Both the position numbers and the translations under genes were made by a program. Shown in pieces: positions 29,927 to 30,617 of a stretch of DNA of 30,617 bases. Within the stretch, counting starts at the first letter, position 1. The number at the start of each line of letters is the position of its first letter. The notes under the pieces were generated by a model. That model worked only from the letters and a program-made list of their open reading frames with translations. It did not search any database and had not been told where the DNA came from. The stretch comes from an uncultured Oscillospiraceae bacterium (GTDB taxonomy: Bacteria; Bacillota; Clostridia; Oscillospirales; Acutalibacteraceae): positions 1 through 30,617 of the forward strand of contig USQH01000003.1 in NCBI GenBank assembly GCA_900556765.1, read 5' to 3'.

Positions 29927-30617
29927 ATGTTTTGTCCTCATTGCGGCGCCAAATGCGCGGATAATTCCACATTCTGCGCCACCTGCGGTCAGCGTATGCC
30001 CGCACGTCCCGCGCAATCTGCTCAGCCGACACAGCCGGCACAACCAATAGAAAGCACACATACTGCACAACCGACGCAGCCTGTTCAACCGACGCAGCCT
30101 GTTCAACCGACGCAGCCCGTTCAGCCGATATATTACGCTCCGCAACAGCCGACTCCGAACAGCTTTGCAGGCAACACTACAAGAATTGCCGCCAAAAATG
30201 TTAAACCCATTCTATCATCAAATCCGATGGTAAACCTGATCAAGCAGCTTGGCTCGTCTTCCCTCTTTTTGGTTATGACAATACTGCTTTCGGCTGCCGG
30301 TGTGGTAACTATTCTGAGCCAGATTCTTTCAGCGGGAACTTTCTCTGCACTCTTGGGCTATTTGATGCAAGACGTGAGGGTCGACGAAAGCATGTATAAA
30401 ATGGCCGATTTTTCGCAGGTTTATTATATTTTCAGCGGATTACTTACTATGACCCCGTTCATTTTTCTATGCTGTGGACTCTGGGCGCACTATGCAACCA
30501 GCCGTTCCACACAAAGCGGCAATATCAAAACAGGCGGACTGAAACTGGCCAAGGTTGCCTCCATAATCCAGCTTGTACTCCTGTATATGTCAGCATTTAT
30601 GATACTGATCGTTTCAG
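29927..30617 (+). CDS. Zinc-ribbon membrane protein with Gln-Pro-Thr repeats (3' end outside window)
   Basis: The frame opens with ATG at 29927 behind TTAGGGAGGT and stays open to the window edge (230 codons). Residues 1-24 are a zinc ribbon (MFCPHCGAKCADNSTFCATC, pairs Cys3/Cys6 and Cys17/Cys20). A proline/glutamine linker (about 25-80) contains three QPTQPV units. Then come hydrophobic helices near 110-135 and 167-190, with a further one beginning around 212. This zinc_ribbon-linker-membrane layout is common in Firmicutes and its role is unknown; the linker probably extends the ribbon from the membrane on the cytosolic side. A consensus promoter lies upstream. An antisense frame over the repeats is a shadow. 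Confidence 0.85.
   Translation, partial: MFCPHCGAKCADNSTFCATCGQRMPARPAQSAQPTQPAQPIESTHTAQPTQPVQPTQPVQPTQPVQPIYYAPQQPTPNSFAGNTTRIAAKNVKPILSSNPMVNLIKQLGSSSLFLVMTILLSAAGVVTILSQILSAGTFSALLGYLMQDVRVDESMYKMADFSQVYYIFSGLLTMTPFIFLCCGLWAHYATSRSTQSGNIKTGGLKLAKVASIIQLVLLYMSAFMILIVS
30068..30121 (+). repeat. Three tandem 18-bp units inside the zinc-ribbon gene
   Basis: CAACCGACGCAGCCTGTT is repeated three times head to tail (30068-30085, 30086-30103, 30104-30121), with one base changed in the third. Each encodes one six-residue unit (QPTQPV), so slippage would change linker length without breaking the frame. Confidence 0.9.

Noticed and set aside
29906..30145. Minus-strand frame with RLNRLRRLNRLRR repeats
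   Set aside because: It is the antisense reading of the 18-bp tandem units in the zinc-ribbon gene.

Overview
The window looks like a chromosomal segment of a gut-type Clostridia member (Firmicutes), most likely near Ruminococcaceae/Oscillospiraceae. Supporting signs are strong AGGAGG-type ribosome binding sites, TTGACA/TATAAT promoters, the order rpmG-secE-nusG-rplK-rplA-rplJ-rplL, a G5/3D-domain (YabE-like) cell-wall protein, and several glycoside hydrolases suited to host or plant glycans. Base composition is near half G+C in genes, with much more AT-rich intergenic DNA. Taxonomy is inferred from gene content only.

Left part (1-3500). A minus-strand pair encodes a DUF2975 membrane protein and what should be its small HTH partner. 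The HTH frame turns in-frame into an internal piece of threonine synthase, so this edge is either a chimeric join or a real fusion. A MATE efflux gene and a LysR regulator follow as a divergent pair with overlapping promoters. Middle-left (3500-6050): an odd non-coding stretch, two tRNA-Ser genes (GCU, UGA) on the minus strand, then guaA, whose 3' end is a known integration target and is followed here by a tandem TTTGATAACAC repeat.

Metabolic part (6050-25400). A DUF6518 membrane protein is followed by nagA (GlcNAc-6-P deacetylase). Next come a fluoride riboswitch driving a cation/proton antiporter, an orphan 4-TM protein, and a GH13 oligo-1,6-glucosidase. A minus-strand LicD-SDR pair follows, then a FabG-like SDR and alr (alanine racemase). 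The run lacZ (GH2), TraX-like protein, SGNH hydrolase and two small membrane proteins comes next. After an AT-rich gap of about 800 bases with hairpins and a consensus promoter come the G5/3D protein with a structured leader and a GH31 glycosidase related to MYORG.

Right part (25400-30617). The translation and secretion cluster is rpmG, secE, nusG, rplK, rplA, rplJ, rplL. Its SecE carries an extra four-helix N-terminal membrane domain, which is the most unusual protein in the window. Two leaders, before rplK and before rplA, each reproduce the GTGGGAGG...CCAC fold of the 23S rRNA L1-binding site, so L1 probably controls both. rplJL has its own promoter (with a palindrome in its spacer), an L10 leader and an attenuator. 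A terminator closes the cluster after rplL, rpoB does not follow, and the window ends inside a zinc-ribbon membrane protein.
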